In this document: positions 12,500-24,724 of the stretch, piece by piece | Numbering within the stretch: position 1 is the first letter of the stretch | How the letters are laid out: every line of letters begins with the position of its first letter | Assembly (NCBI GenBank): GCA_018340805.1 | Contig: JACMZG010001913.1 | Coordinates: forward strand, 30,004,114-30,068,113 | DNA from: Microvelia longipes | Taxonomy: Eukaryota; Arthropoda; Insecta; Hemiptera; Veliidae | Length of the DNA: 64,000 bases | Direction of reading: 5' to 3' | The notes under the pieces: model-generated | Seen by the model: only the letters and a program-made list of their open reading frames with translations | Databases searched by the model: none | What the model was told of the DNA's origin: nothing | Position numbers and translations under genes: made by a program

Positions 12500-12832
12500 T
12501 TAATATGTATGGTCAGCAACAAATAGACTTTCTTTAGCTGCACCGGAGACAGACCCTGGTTTGTATCTTCCCTGTGCTGCATCAGAGTTGGCTTTAGCTC
12601 TCAGAATCAGTTGCCCCTGGGCAGCAGCTACATTTGATTTTTGACCAGCCCATGTTTTGATGACAGAAGCTTGGAGTGCTCGCCCGTATGAGAAGGTTAG
12701 AGGCCAGGGGCGCCGTAGACAGCTCTTATTAATTTCGCTAAGATTTACACTTGCTTCCTCTTCAGATTGACCTCCGGATAGAAAAACTACACCGCCAACA
12801 GCTGGGGGCACTGTTCTACCAAGAGCTTCAAC
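12500..12832 (-). CDS. duplicate copy of aldolase terminal coding exon
   Basis: Encodes the same 110-residue C-terminal segment as 28,000-28,332, with the same acceptor AG at 12,833-12,834, the same stop at 12,500-12,502 and an AATAAA at 12,489-12,494. It contains [21 protein letters not shown] and the C-terminal Tyr needed for full aldolase activity. It sits 15.5 kb beyond the other copy with about 3.4 kb of flanking sequence also repeated, and the two coding parts look identical to me. Insect aldolase genes can have alternative 3' exons, but those differ in sequence, so an assembly duplicate or very recent duplication fits better. Confidence 0.85.
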   Translation of the reverse strand, partial: VEALGRTVPPAVGGVVFLSGGQSEEEASVNLSEINKSCLRRPWPLTFSYGRALQASVIKTWAGQKSNVAAAQGQLILRAKANSDAAQGRYKPGSVSGAAKESLFVADHTY

Positions 12833-13400
12833 CTGGTTACAATTTTTATTTTTAATTTACAAGTATTCAAACAGAGATCAAAACCAATAAATTACGATTA
12901 ATTAGATTCACTGAGGATGCCAAGCATTGCTCGTGCAAAAGCTTTTAATGAAATAAATCAAAGTAACAAAACTCGGACTGCTGTCTTCATTATTATTTTT
13001 CCTAATTAAACTCACAGTCCATTAAACTTAATTTTTAAAAACCAATAGTCACAATTAGAAGAAGTAAATGAAGTACCAAGTTCCCTAACACTAATAAAAG
13101 AATATCTAACCAACCAAAATATCAAAAGAAATTAAATAATAAATTATAGCAACAGTCAACTTCAACATGAAGGCAAAGACAAAAAGATAATAACATACAA
13201 AGAAAGCTCAGGCTGTGAACCCTAGATTGAGGCCTGAACAGAGAGATAAGCATAGGGGCGGCTTTATGTAAAGTTTAGACCTTTCAAAAGATCTTCAACT
13301 CGCACATAAATCCTAATGCAAATCCAAAGACCCAGGCTTCGATCCAGGAGTCAGAGTCAGCTCTCTTCAATGTCTGCAGTAAAAGACCCTCATGTGTATC

Positions 13401-13570
13401 TATAGTACAACACATGGTTATAATCAGTTAACAGCGTGTGAAAATAATACGAGGGAGCCAATGAGGTTAGTCCAGGATTGAGCCCACAATTATATATCGG
13501 ACCAACGTCATTGATTTTCTACACTATTTTCCCATGCTGTCAACTGATTATAACCGTGTGCAATACTATA
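13401..13570. mobile_element. MITE, TATAG-TIR family (duplicate of 28,900-29,069)
   Basis: 170-bp element with imperfect terminal inverted repeats of about 45 bp starting tatagta and containing ataatcagtt. It is the same family as 47,765-47,874 and 47,953-48,130. No coding capacity. Confidence 0.65.
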
Positions 13571-14296
13571 ATATATATCATGCCTTAACGACACAATAAT
13601 GACACCAAAAATTTAAAAATACACGAAAAATAAATAATATCAGATCAAACTGAAATCAGGTACACATATATACTACAATATTACTTAGTTAGTCATTTTA
13701 AGTACAAGTAATTAATAATATAGAAAAATAAGCAAAAGTCTATACACAAACATTTTTTTGTTTTTTTTTTGTTAAATTTATATTGTTAATTACTACTAAG
13801 ATTAATTAGTTATAAGTAATTTAGTTATAATTATATAAATTGTTATAATTAAGTAATTAGTTATAAGTGATACAAGGAGTGCCCAGTGGCAGATCTTGCT
13901 GGATAGATACAAAGTATGAAAACATTTATTTGGCAAACATTTTTTCTTCGTTCCTTTCATTTATTTGGCATTCATTAAAGCAATAATTCTCGATCTGGGT
14001 TGCCATCAATCCTGCCCCCAGGATTGGTGCCTCTAGTAGGTCTTGCGGCCACTGCTGCTTGACTCTATGAGGAGGGTTGTTAGGATGTCCCTCAGAGGAA
14101 AGACTATGAAGAGGATTAGGATGTTACATCTAATCCTCTAGTAATCCTCCATTTGTCCCAACAGTAAGGGAGGGACAAAATTCTTAAATGCCAAACCAAC
14201 TTTCATGCTTTCATCTTTAACAAAAGACTTTTTGCTAATTATTAAGATTAATTCCACTCGCACTGATGTTTTCATTATATATACTAGTATATTAAG

Positions 14297-15273
14297 GATA
14301 TATAAAACAAGTTCTCTCCGCAATAGTTATTTATACAACAAGGGATGAAAGTAAGTTTTACAAAGGCAGCGCCGAAGGAGGAAACTTCATTAGCTCACGA
14401 GGCCGGTAGGCCGAGGGAGATAAACTAGTTAGCTCCCGAGGCTTGCCGAGGAAGATAATACGAGAGCTGTAAACTTTCATCCCTTGTTGCATATTAAATT
14501 TTATCTACGACTAGAGAACTAATACTAACAACTATTAATATATCCTTCAGCTCCTTGATTGTTATTGTGTTAGTTTAGTTTATTCTTACCATGTCAATTA
14601 CTCTGATGAAGAGAGAATAAAGCCACTATCTTCACATTATTTTATTGTAAGCTGTCAATAGACTAATGTGTAATACTATATTTGTAATTTAAACATTAGC
14701 GTGTGTATATTGTATATTCTACCCTTAGTACCAACATAACACCGAAAAAAATCCTAAAAAATTCCTAAATTTCTTAAAAATTTTACTAAAAAATTCTGTC
14801 AAGTTGGCAACACTTTCACTTTTCCTCCCTAGGGATTAAAAGTACATTTACAGAATGAGATAACAAGACTGTAAGTAGAACTTACAATACAAGGAGTAGA
14901 TAAATGATTTTTTATTTAACAAAGCCAACTTTCGAGCTTAAACCCCACTATCAGAGGCTATCCAACAAAAAAGAGAATAAAAATTTTATTTGATTGTTAT
15001 TGGATAGACACTGATGATAAGTGTAACCTTATCATCAGTGTCTATCCAACAAACAATAAAATAATATTTTTATAATTTAATATTTTAATAATATTAACAT
15101 TTTTTGTTTGTTGAATAGACACTGATGATGAAGTGTGAGCTCATCATCAGTGTCCATCCAACAAAAAAGAAAACAATATTTTTATTTGCTTGTTTGTTAG
15201 ATGGACACTAAGCTTGAAAATCGGCTTTGTTAAATAGATAATCATTTGCGGAGAGAACTTGTTTTATATATTC
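14297..15273. repeat. composite inverted-repeat element (duplicate of 29,800-30,773)
   Basis: Terminal inverted repeats at 14,297-14,323 and 15,246-15,273 enclose a GC-rich inverted repeat (about 14,334-14,490) and a smaller TIR element (14,902-15,247). See the entry at 29,800. Confidence 0.6.
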
Positions 15274-15662
15274 TATTTGGGACTCCATAGATCAACCTGA
15301 ATTTCATGTTGTATATTGACTTTTAATGCAAAGAAATTTGATACTAATACCACTGTATATTTATGTACTTTTCATTAAGCTATAGTTAGACAAGAGTCAT
15401 AGATTTTTGTGAAAAATAATTGTTTCAAGAGGTTTTGAACAATAAGGTATAGTCCAAGAGCCGGACCTGAAAAAATGTGACTCATTTTGTACTACTTCAA
15501 ACCATATATTTCTGAAAATATACCTTAAATTATAAAAGAAAAAACATAGTCTGCCTATCCAGATTGGAATCCTTCATATGAATGCGCATGCTCAAAATTT
15601 TATAAAACCACTTGTTACGAGAAAACTGGAATATGTGTGATTTCTAATAATTTGAGAGAGTG

Positions 15663-16500
15663 NNNNNNNNNNNNNNNNNNNNNNNNNNNNNNNNNNNNNN
15701 NNNNNNNNNNNNNNNNNNNNNNNNNNNNNNNNNNNNNNNNNNNNNNNNNNNNNNNNNNNNNNNNNNNNNNNNNNNNNNNNNNNNNNNNNNNNNNNNNNNN
15801 NNNNNNNNNNNNNNNNNNNNNNNNNNNNNNNNNNNNNNNNNNNNNNNNNNNNNNNNNNNNNNNNNNNNNNNNNNNNNNNNNNNNNNNNNNNNNNNNNNNN
15901 NNNNNNNNNNNNNNNNNNNNNNNNNNNNNNNNNNNNNNNNNNNNNNNNNNNNNNNNNNNNNNNNNNNNNNNNNNNNNNNNNNNNNNNNNNNNNNNNNNNN
16001 NNNNNNNNNNNNNNNNNNNNNNNNNNNNNNNNNNNNNNNNNNNNNNNNNNNNNNNNNNNNNNNNNNNNNNNNNNNNNNNNNNNNNNNNNNNNNNNNNNNN
16101 NNNNNNNNNNNNNNNNNNNNNNNNNNNNNNNNNNNNNNNNNNNNNNNNNNNNNNNNNNNNNNNNNNNNNNNNNNNNNNNNNNNNNNNNNNNNNNNNNNNN
16201 NNNNNNNNNNNNNNNNNNNNNNNNNNNNNNNNNNNNNNNNNNNNNNNNNNNNNNNNNNNNNNNNNNNNNNNNNNNNNNNNNNNNNNNNNNNNNNNNNNNN
16301 NNNNNNNNNNNNNNNNNNNNNNNNNNNNNNNNNNNNNNNNNNNNNNNNNNNNNNNNNNNNNNNNNNNNNNNNNNNNNNNNNNNNNNNNNNNNNNNNNNNN
16401 NNNNNNNNNNNNNNNNNNNNNNNNNNNNNNNNNNNNNNNNNNNNNNNNNNNNNNNNNNNNNNNNNNNNNNNNNNNNNNNNNNNNNNNNNNNNNNNNNNNN
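15663..16500. other. assembly gap (838 N)
   Basis: Unresolved bases. The left edge falls inside a foldback element, at the point corresponding to 31,163 in the other copy. The right edge starts with a perfect 8-bp-arm palindrome (ctcagata...tatctgag). Confidence 0.99.
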
Positions 16501-17332
16501 CTCAGATATAATATCTGAGTGAAACAATCATGGTGTCACTAGATCTGATTGTATTGAAGCATATCTCCGAATACGCTCAAGAATACGCTATCTCCGTTAT
16601 TTCTACCAACGTTGCTATTACTGTTATGAAAGACTGTGTTGGAAACTTTGTCTAAAAACTTTAGCTTATGCCGAAAATTGCACGGCAAGTTCTTTTTCTC
16701 AGTAAATGTTTAAACAATTAAATAGACTGTCCTGAAGTTCATAAGCAAATTGCTATACTCCCTGAAGGTCCCCTCCCTAGCAGGTCCCTTTATGCCAAAG
16801 AATTGTCCTCTCTTTGTCTTAGAGTTTGTTGTGTGTCCTCGTTAAATCCGTTTCCTATTAATAGTTCCAACCTTTCTACCATCCAATCCTTTAAATCAAT
16901 TCTAAAACTGTCTTAAATTACTTTAAGAAATATTTATATATTTTTAACCTAAATTGTTAGTTATCTTTGTATTTTTTAAGTAGCTTAGCTAAATACATTT
17001 AATTATTTTATAGTACTAAAAAACTGTATACGTATTGCTCTTAAATGTTATATTTTAATATATTGCATTATTTTAACCTGTATCTGACTATGTATCCTAC
17101 TTGTGGACATTTCTATTTCTGTTAGTTACAGGCAATTTTTTTTAAATAAATAAATATACTAAACAGAATATTTGTAATATCAGAGTCAGCAACTTTTAAC
17201 TTTCAAGCTGTCAACCTTAAAAGGTTAAATTAGTAAGAGGTTATATACTATTTTACAACAATAAAGACTGATGACATTCTTTCAACAATCTTAAATAAAA
17301 TGAAACAAACTCTTTTTGTCTTTCACATTTCT
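16501..17332. other. unassigned sequence, possible decayed coding tail
   Basis: Does not continue the sequence on the left of the gap. On the plus strand at about 16,750-16,915 a short open stretch ends in STIQSFKSILKLS and a stop, vaguely like a LINE ORF2 C-terminus. It is followed by AT-rich DNA with an aaataaataaata run at about 17,145. I cannot assign it with confidence. Confidence 0.25.
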
Positions 17333-17509
17333 GATCTGAGCCCAGGCAAGGCAAGGATTTGACTCTAGGCAAATCATGGATCTGACCCCAGGCAAGGCAA
17401 ATCATGGATCTGACCCAAGGCAAATCATGGATCTGACCCCAGGCAAGGCAAATCATGGATCTGACCCAAGGCGAGTCATGGGTCTGACCACAGGCAAGGC
17501 AAGGATTTG
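17333..17509. repeat. minisatellite, ggatctgacc-caggcaaggc units
   Basis: Tandem array with alternating short (about 21 bp) and long (about 31 bp) units built on ggatctgacccaaggcaaatcat. It abuts the left LTR of BEL copy B directly. Confidence 0.85.
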
Positions 17510-18631
17510 TGTAAGCAGACGGGGTGTCGATACTACTTCACCTGACGGCAAACTTACGATTCGAAATAAATACCGGCTCCTGTCAGCACACCCAGCTGGG
17601 ATAGGGAATCGAACACAATAAAAGATAAAAGATTTGGTTACACATAATATTAATAAAAATAAATAAATATACAAGTCAATAAATAATTGAAATAGTTTCA
17701 TAAAAAATAAGAACTGAAAATAGTTATGAACTAAGTTAGGTAAAATATTAAATATATAGGGTTACGTCCTTTGCTGTTGCTTAATGGCGCTGATGATGGC
17801 CATACAGATGAGTTCAGATGGCAGTATTCCAATCTTGAAGTAGAAGAGAAGAAGCGAAGGTACTTACAGGTTGCGAGGTTTAGAGAAGATAGTTATGAGT
17901 TGTAGAAGTTAGTTAAGAGCTGGTTATGTATGTTAGATAAGCTCATTCCTCAAGTAGGAGGCTATTAACTTCACTCCAAAATTGTTCACACGACCGCGAA
18001 CGCGCCGAATCTGAAGCCGGGCGAACGGAACGGAAGGAAAACAGTTAAGTTTAGATCTAGTAGCTGCGCACTTAGCTAGATCAGTTGAATACCGGACAAA
18101 AACGTAAAGATAAAGTTAGTATTAGAATAAACTCGAACAGAAAGTTATTTAGATACACTTGAACACCACGGAGTTATTCGGTAAAGTGGTAGATCGACGT
18201 GCTCTGAACAAGGCTTGGTCCGGGACTGAGTGTAAATCAGACCCCAGATTATGGAGAAAATATGATGAAATGATGGAAGAAGGGTGGCGTGATTTAAGCA
18301 GAAATCTAAAAATGGAGTTGGTGTTGAAAGATAATTATTAGATTAAAGATGTCTGTGAAAAGGTTGCAGATCCTCGGAGGTTGAGGTAAAAGTTGGCAGA
18401 ATCTATTGTTAGAGGATTAGGACTCCCAAGACTTGGAGGAAGGAAGGACTGACCCTTAAGTAGATAATTGGATATGAGTAAGATAGAAATGTTCCAGGTA
18501 TATATAGATAGATATAAAAGGTTATAGGATATGCATTATAAAAAGTTAGTAACCAAATTCAAATAAAAATTACAAAAGTACAAAAAATTAAAAATACTTT
18601 AAAATGTAAAGAAAATGTTCATTCCTAAACA
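17510..18631 (-). repeat. BEL copy B, left (3') LTR
   Basis: About 1,122 bp. It shares start and end with the other three LTRs but carries its own substitutions and small deletions (for example around 18,104-18,130 and 18,247-18,262), so it is the odd one out of four. Confidence 0.92.
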
Positions 18632-18646
18632 TTCCGCCCACCAAAA
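18632..18646 (-). promoter_or_regulatory. BEL copy B polypurine tract
   Basis: Minus-strand purine-rich GGTGGGCGGAA sits directly next to the 3' LTR, the expected plus-strand primer site. Confidence 0.65.
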
Positions 18647-18771
18647 AGGGCTAAGGCCTTTTTTAAGGTTCAGGAAGAACTAAAATTAAATTTACAGGTA
18701 ATACTTAAAACTAAAATGTGGCATCAGAGCTTACAATAGACCGTAAAGAAACTAATTTTACGACGGGTCGC

Positions 18772-21700
18772 TTAGACTCCTTTAGCCGTTTTGATTGTAG
18801 CTACCCTAACTACTCCATCTGTGCCAGGATGCACATCAATGACTCGAGCAATTGGCCACGAGCAAGGAGGAACGTGATCTTCGATGAGAAGAACTGCGTC
18901 GTCTATGCATAAATTGGGCTGTCCTTTGGTCCACTTATTTCTCTTCTGGAGAGTCTGAAGATATTCTAAGCGCCAACGGTTCCAGAACTTCTGTGTACTC
19001 TGCTTGACCAGCTCCCATCTAGAGAGTCTATTTTCTGGAAGATGTTCGAGGTTCTGTTCAGGTAAGGATGTTAGAGGTTGCCCGATGAGGAAGTGACCTG
19101 GAGTTAGAGGTTGAGGATCGTTGGGATCAGTAGATATAAGGGTCAGAGGTCTTGAATTGAGGATAGCTTCAATTCTAATGAAAAGAGTCTCTAACTCTTC
19201 TTTAGAGAGCACATTTTCACCAATAACCTTCTTTGTTAAGGTCTTAACAGACTTGATACCAGCCTCCCATATCCCACCGAAATGTGGTGAATAAGGAGGA
19301 TTAAATTTCCATGTTATACCCTTCGAAGACGTATAATAAGTCAATTCGTCTCTGGTTTTACTGGTGAGAAGCCAGCGCCGTACTTCTTTTAAGTAGTTGG
19401 CTGCTCCTACAAAATTAGTACCACAGTCTGATACTATTATTGCTGGCATCCCTCTTCTAGAAATGAAACGTTCTAGAGCGTTAAGAAACATCTCGGTAGA
19501 TAAAGATGGAACGAGTTCTAAATGAAGGGCTTTGGTTGATAAACAAACGAAAAGGCAAAGATATGCCTTGGTAATAACAGATCTTCGTAGAGTTGACTCC
19601 TTACACTGAAATGGACCACCGAAGTCCACTCCAACATGGTAAAAGGCACGCCTTTCAGAGAATCTAACTTTAGGTAAGTCAGACATCAATGGAGGTTGAG
19701 GGTTACAGCGCCATTTAAAACAGATTAAGCATTTGTATGTTCGCTCTTTAACCAGCTTACGACAAGAAGGAATCCAGTAGGAATTTTGAATGATAGATTG
19801 TAAAGTAGTAGGACCCACGTGTAAACATTGGACGTGGAAGTAGTCAATAATAAGTTTTGTAAGGTGAGCTGTTTTAGGAAGAAGAATTGGGTGTTTACTA
19901 GTGGCACTCAAGTTGCTGTTTTCTAGGCGGCCACCAACACAAAGTACATTATGGGGTCCCATAAATGGGTTAAGATGTTTTAGATCTTGATAGGTATTAG
20001 CTTTAGGTGGAGATAAGAAAAGATCGGGCCACTGTTGTTTCTGTATTAGTTGGATACATCTGAGGTTAGCATCGTGAAACTCAGAAGGAGTTAAAAAACT
20101 AAGAGTCCGTTTATCTCGCGGAAGCTTAGTGTTGCGGGCAAACCTTAAGATGTATGCAACAAGACGAATAAGTTCCATATAAGAATTATAATGTTCCATC
20201 CATGTTAAGTCAGGTTTGTTAGATACGAGACATAAAACTGCTTCTTTCTTAAGTTCTGGAAGTTCGTTACGATTAGGTAAGATGACAGAAGATTTCGGCC
20301 AAGAAGATTGAGGTAAGGTTAAAAAGGCAGGTCCGTTCCACCAAAGTTGGTTTTGGACAAGGTCTTTAGGTTGTAAACCTTTAGATACCATATCCGCAGG
20401 ATTAAGCTGGGATCGAACATGTCTCCAGACAGCAATGTCTGTTAAGGTAAGAATTTCTGATGTCCTATTGGCCACAAACGTTTTTAGATTGTTAGGTACT
20501 AATGATAGCCAAGATAGGACTACTGTAGAATCAGTGAAAAGTATTATTTCAGAGATACTTAGCTTGTTAGTTAGTTTCTTGACTGAATCTACTAGTCGAG
20601 AGAGCACTAATGCTCCGCATAGTTCGATGCGTGGCACGCTTATTGTTTTGATTGGTGCCAGCTTTGATTTAGCCTTGATGAGGTTGACGTATATAGAATC
20701 TTCACACACCAAACGCAAGTATAAAACAGCTCCATAGCCTCGTTGTGATCCATCACAAAACCCAACAAGTTGAGCAGAGTAGGTAGAAGTAGTTAGAATG
20801 TATCTAGGAATAGAAACATGAGATAAAGATGGAAGTTGTGAGATAAACACCGCCCACCGTGATAAAATCGGCTCAGGAACAGTGTCATCCCAATTAAGGT
20901 TAGCTAGCCAAGTCTCTTGGAGAATGCATTTAGCCATAAAAATTACGGGTGATAGATATCCAAGCGGATCATAGAGTCGCGCTATGGTAGACAAGATAGA
21001 TCGTTTAGTGTAGACTATGTTTTTATCCAAGTTGACAGAATAAGAAAATGCATCTTTCACAGGATCAAACTGGAGACCTAGTATTTTAACTCGACAATCA
21101 GATTCTTCAGAGAAAGATATAGTTTGTTGATCAGAAGAGTTTGGATCTAGTAGAGCCGGATGATTACTAGTCCACTTACTAAGTTCAAAACCTCCTTTAG
21201 CAAGTAGATCAATTAACTGTTGTTTAAGAGCAAGAGCATCTTGGATATTATTTGCCCCTGTCGCAATATCATCTGTGTATGTTTCCTCGACTAAAACTCG
21301 CGATGCTTCAGGAAACGGTTCTCCTTCGTCAGAAACAAGTTGTCTCAGAACACGTATGGCAAGATAGGGCGAACAACATAAGCCGTAAGTCAAGGTTTGA
21401 AGTTCGTATTCTTCAATTGTTTGTTCTGGGTTAAAACGCCATAATACATGCTGATATTTTCTGTCAGTTGGTTCCAGAACAATCTGCCTGAACATTTTTA
21501 CAATGTCACCTGTAAAAACAATGGAATATGTTCTAAAGTTAGGAATTATTTCGGATATATCAGTTTGCAATTTTGGTCCCGTTAGAAGTTGATCGTTGAG
21601 AGAGTTAGGAGAAGAACCACAGAATGAAGCGTCGAAAACAACACGTATTTTGGTTACATCACCATCTTGCTTAAGAACACTATGATGTGGCAAAATAAAT

Positions 21701-21822
21701 GTAGCAGTTTCTTCAGTTACTGCCATATGATTTAAATCGATATACTCTTTCATAAAACGAGTATACTCAGATTTGAGATCAGGATTTTTATACAGCTTAA
21801 GCTCGATGTTAAGCAGTCTTCG
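18772..21822 (-). CDS. BEL/Pao pol: reverse transcriptase, RNase H, integrase (partial)
   Basis: Over 1,000 codons open on the minus strand, cut at its N-terminal side by the N at 21,823. Counting from the open frame that runs through the N (start at 21,933), the order is: RT with IRVVFDASF near 97-103, the Asp in FTGDIVKMF near 142 and YTDD at 219-222; an A17-type connection domain (about 260-380); RNase H with candidate Asp394, Glu437 and Asp468; an integrase zinc-binding region (about 690-740); the DDE core Asp770, Asp836 and Glu890; and a DUF5641-like C-terminal domain ending at the stop near 18,772. This gives a complete catalytic set for cDNA synthesis and insertion, lacking gag and protease in the same contig. 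RT residues up to the cut look normal. Whether it is active cannot be told. Confidence 0.88.
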   Translation of the reverse strand, partial: RRLLNIELKLYKNPDLKSEYTRFMKEYIDLNHMAVTEETATFILPHHSVLKQDGDVTKIRVVFDASFCGSSPNSLNDQLLTGPKLQTDISEIIPNFRTYSIVFTGDIVKMFRQIVLEPTDRKYQHVLWRFNPEQTIEEYELQTLTYGLCCSPYLAIRVLRQLVSDEGEPFPEASRVLVEETYTDDIATGANNIQDALALKQQLIDLLAKGGFELSKWTSNHPALLDPNSSDQQTISFSEESDCRVKILGLQFDPVKDAFSYSVNLDKNIVYTKRSILSTIARLYDPLGYLSPVIFMAKCILQETWLANLNWDDTVPEPILSRWAVFISQLPSLSHVSIPRYILTTSTYSAQLVGFCDGSQRGYGAVLYLRLVCEDSIYVNLIKAKSKLAPIKTISVPRIELCGALVLSRLVDSVKKLTNKLSISEIILFTDSTVVLSWLSLVPNNLKTFVANRTSEILTLTDIAVWRHVRSQLNPADMVSKGLQPKDLVQNQLWWNGPAFLTLPQSSWPKSSVILPNRNELPELKKEAVLCLVSNKPDLTWMEHYNSYMELIRLVAYILRFARNTKLPRDKRTLSFLTPSEFHDANLRCIQLIQKQQWPDLFLSPPKANTYQDLKHLNPFMGPHNVLCVGGRLENSNLSATSKHPILLPKTAHLTKLIIDYFHVQCLHVGPTTLQSIIQNSYWIPSCRKLVKERTYKCLICFKWRCNPQPPLMSDLPKVRFSERRAFYHVGVDFGGPFQCKESTLRRSVITKAYLCLFVCLSTKALHLELVPSLSTEMFLNALERFISRRGMPAIIVSDCGTNFVGAANYLKEVRRWLLTSKTRDELTYYTSSKGITWKFNPPYSPHFGGIWEAGIKSVKTLTKKVIGENVLSKEELETLFIRIEAILNSRPLTLISTDPNDPQPLTPGHFLIGQPLTSLPEQNLEHLPENRLSRWELVKQSTQKFWNRWRLEYLQTLQKRNKWTKGQPNLCIDDAVLLIEDHVPPCSWPIARVIDVHPGTDGVVRVATIKTAKGV
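19541..21822 (-). repeat. pol segment repeated on both sides of the N (left copy)
   Basis: About 2,282 bp that recurs at 21,825-24,103 in the same orientation with a few percent of differences. The boundary is exactly at the single N, which points to a contig join rather than a biological tandem duplication. Confidence 0.9.
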
Positions 21823-21823
21823 N
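21823..21823. other. single N, contig join
   Basis: One ambiguous base. Sequence to the left stops in the RT N-terminal region, and sequence to the right restarts inside integrase. Confidence 0.95.
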
Positions 21824-24372
21824 AAAACAAACGAAAAGGCAAAGATATGCCTTGGTAATAACAGATCTTCGTAGAGTTGACTCCTTACACTGAAATGGAC
21901 CACCGAAGTCCACTCCAACATGGTAAAAGGCACACCTTTCAGAGAATCTAACTTTAGGTAAGTCAGGCATCACTGGAGGTTGAGGGTTACAGCGCCATTT
22001 AAAACAGATAAAGCATTTGTATGTTCGCTCTTTAACGAGCTTACGACAAGAAGGAATCCAATAGGAATTTTGAATAATAGATTGTAAAGTTGTAGGACCC
22101 ACATGTAAACATTGGACATGAAAGTAGTCGATAATAAGTTTTGTAAGGTGAGCTGTTTTAGGTAGAAGAATAGGGTGTTTACTAGTGGCACTCAAGTTGC
22201 TGTTTTCTAAGCGGCCACCAACACAAAGTACATTATGGGGTCCCATAAATGGGTTAAGATGTTTTAGGTCTTGATAGGTGTTACCTTTAGGTAAAGATAA
22301 GAAAAGATCGGGCCACTGTTGTTTCTGTACAAGTTGAATACATCTGAGGTTAGCATCGTGAAACTCAGAAGGAGTTAAAAAACTAAGAGTCCGTTTATCT
22401 CGCGGAAGCTTAGTGTTGCGGGCAAACCTTAAGATGTATGCAACAAGACGAATAAGTTCCATGTAAGAATTATAATGTTCCATCCATGTTAAGTCAGGTT
22501 TGTTAGATAGGAGACATAAAACTGGTTCTTTCTTAAGTTCTGGAAGTTCGTCACGATTAGGTAAGATGACTGAAGATTTCGGCCAAGAAGATTGAGGTAA
22601 GGTTAAAAAGGCAGGTCCGTTCCACCAAAGTTGGTTTTGGAAAAGGTCTTTAGGTTGTAAACCTTTAGATACCATATCCGCAGGATTAAACTGGGATCGA
22701 ACATGTCTCCAGACAGCAATATCTGTTAAAGTAAGAATTTCTGATGTCCTATTGGCCACAAACGTTTTTAGATTGTTAGGTACTAATGATAGCCAAGATA
22801 GGACTACTGTAGAATCAGTGAAAAGTATTATTTCCGAGATACTTAGCTTGTTAGTTAGCTTCTTGACTGAATCTACTAGACGTGAGAGCACTAATGCTCC
22901 ACATAGTTCAATGCGTGGCACGCTTATTGTTTTGATTGGTGCCAGCTTTGATTTAGCCTTGATGATGTTGACGTATATAGAATCTTCACGTACCAAACGC
23001 AAGTATAAAACAGCTCCATAGCCTCGTTGTGATCCATCACAGAATCCAACAAGTTGAGCAGAGTAGGTAGAAGTAGTTAGAATGTATCTAAGAATAGAAA
23101 CTTGAGATAAAGATGGAAGTTGTGAGATAAACACCGCCCACCGTGACAAAATCGGCTCAGGAACAGTGTCATCCCAATCAAGGTTAGCTAGCCAAGTCTC
23201 TTGGAAAATGCATTTTGCCATAAAAATTACGGGTGATAGATATCCAAGCGGATCATAGAGTCGCGCTATGGTTGACAAGATAGATCGTTTAGTGTAGACT
23301 ATGTTTTTATCCAAGTTGACAGAATAAGAAAATGCATCTTTCACAGGATCAAACTGGAGACCTAGTATTTTAACTCGACAATCAGATTCTTCAGAGAAAG
23401 ATATAGTTTGTTGATCAGAAGAGTTTGGATCTAGTAGCCGGATGATTACTAGTCCACTTACTAAGTTCAAAACCTCCTTTAGCAAGTAGATCAATTAATT
23501 GTTTAAGAGCAAGAGCATCTTGGATATTATTTGCCCCTGTCGCAATATCATCTGTGTATGTTTCCTCGACTAAAACTCGTGATGCTTCAGGAAACGGTTC
23601 TCCCTCGTCAGCAACAAGTTGCCTCAGAACACGTATGGCAAAATAGGGCGAACAAGATAAGCCGTAAGTCAAGGTTTGAAGTTCGTATTCTTCAATTGTT
23701 TGTTCTGGGTTAAAACGCCATAATACATGCTGATATTTTCTGTCAGTTGGTTCCAGAACAATCTGTCTGAACATTTTTACAATGTCAGCTGTAAAAAACA
23801 ATGGAATATGTTCTAAAGTTAAGAATTATTTCGGATATATCAGTTTTGCAATTTCGGTCCAGTTAGAAGTTGATCGTTGAGAGAGTTAGGAGATGAACCA
23901 CGGAATGAAGCGTCGAAAACAACACGTATTTTGGTTACATCACCATCTTGCTTAAGAACACTATGATGTGGCAAAATAAATGTAGCAGTTTCTTCAGTTA
24001 CTGCCATATGATTTAAATCGATATACTCTTTCATAAAACGAGTATACTCAGATTTGAGATCAGGATTTTTATACAGCTTAAGCTCGATGTTAAGCAGTCT
24101 TCGCTTAGCTATTTCTTTGGAAGGTGTGACTTCTGGTTTCTTTGTTTTAAACGGGAGAGATACAACATATCTTCCAGATGGTAACGTCTATGAGTTTGTT
24201 GAAAATGGTTCTCACACATCTCTTCTTCTTTTGTAAGTTTAGGACAGGCTGAAGTAACTTCTTCAACTTCCCAAAATTTCTTTATTAAGTTGTTGGTGTC
24301 TTCAGAAGAACTATTTATGAAGAAAGTTGAACAGTTAGAGTCATCAGGTTCGTTATTAAGTTTTCCTGACAC
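21824..24372 (-). pseudogene. BEL/Pao pol: RT, RNase H and N-terminal half of integrase
   Basis: The right-hand pol copy. It starts (C-terminal side) inside integrase and is open through RNase H and the A17-type domain to about 23,440, where small deletions relative to the left copy shift the frame (near 23,440 and 23,500). An extra A near 23,797 shifts it again upstream of the RT YTDD region. The N-terminal RT segment (23,840-24,034) and a linker beginning MSGKLNN at 24,372 follow. All domains present are the same as in the left copy. The three small indels may be sequencing errors or real inactivating changes. Confidence 0.8.
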
Positions 24373-24724
24373 TACATGACCGAAAATGGTAGGTAGTAGT
24401 TTTGGTTCATCTTTAGAAATGGTAATAGGAGCTCCAATAAGTGTGTCTAGATAGATATCAGCTCCTATAAGAAAGTCTACAGTGTTAGGTAAGTAGAACT
24501 CTGGATCAGCAAGTGAATAGTTGAAGTATTTTTCATAAATTTCCTTAGGTAAAGGATTTTGAGGTAAAGTGCCAGTAACTTGAGGATAAATGATAGCTGT
24601 AGTTTTAAGAGACTGGCTGTCATTATTGAGAGGCTTAATGAGGCAAGTAACTTTGCCAGAAGCACCAGCTAAAATAGATTGATTAACACCAGTAAGCTTT
24701 CTGTTGAATGGTTGAGGGATAAAC
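24373..24724 (-). pseudogene. BEL copy B protease-RT linker
   Basis: Continuation between protease and RT, interrupted by frameshifts (one near 24,748). A short open piece spans 24,477-24,665. No domain recognised. Confidence 0.5.

Larger units (their letters stand above)
12833..15662. repeat. second copy of aldolase intron sequence (matches 28,333-31,163)
   Basis: Almost base-for-base copy of 28,333-31,163, differing mainly by short indels (for example near 13,877 two bases are missing, and poly-T near 13,750 is shorter). It includes the same MITE (13,401-13,570), the same composite foldback element (14,297-15,273) and half of a larger foldback (from 15,451) where the contig stops at the gap. 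Confidence 0.9.

Noticed and set aside
12500..12832. Alternative 3' exon of aldolase, as known in flies
   Set aside because: Alternative exons differ in sequence. This one looks identical and brings 3 kb of intron with it.
15592..16527. Long open frames across the gap
   Set aside because: They consist of N bases and carry no information.
17348..17509. CRISPR-like array
   Set aside because: Units are contiguous with no spacers, and the DNA is eukaryotic, so this is a minisatellite.
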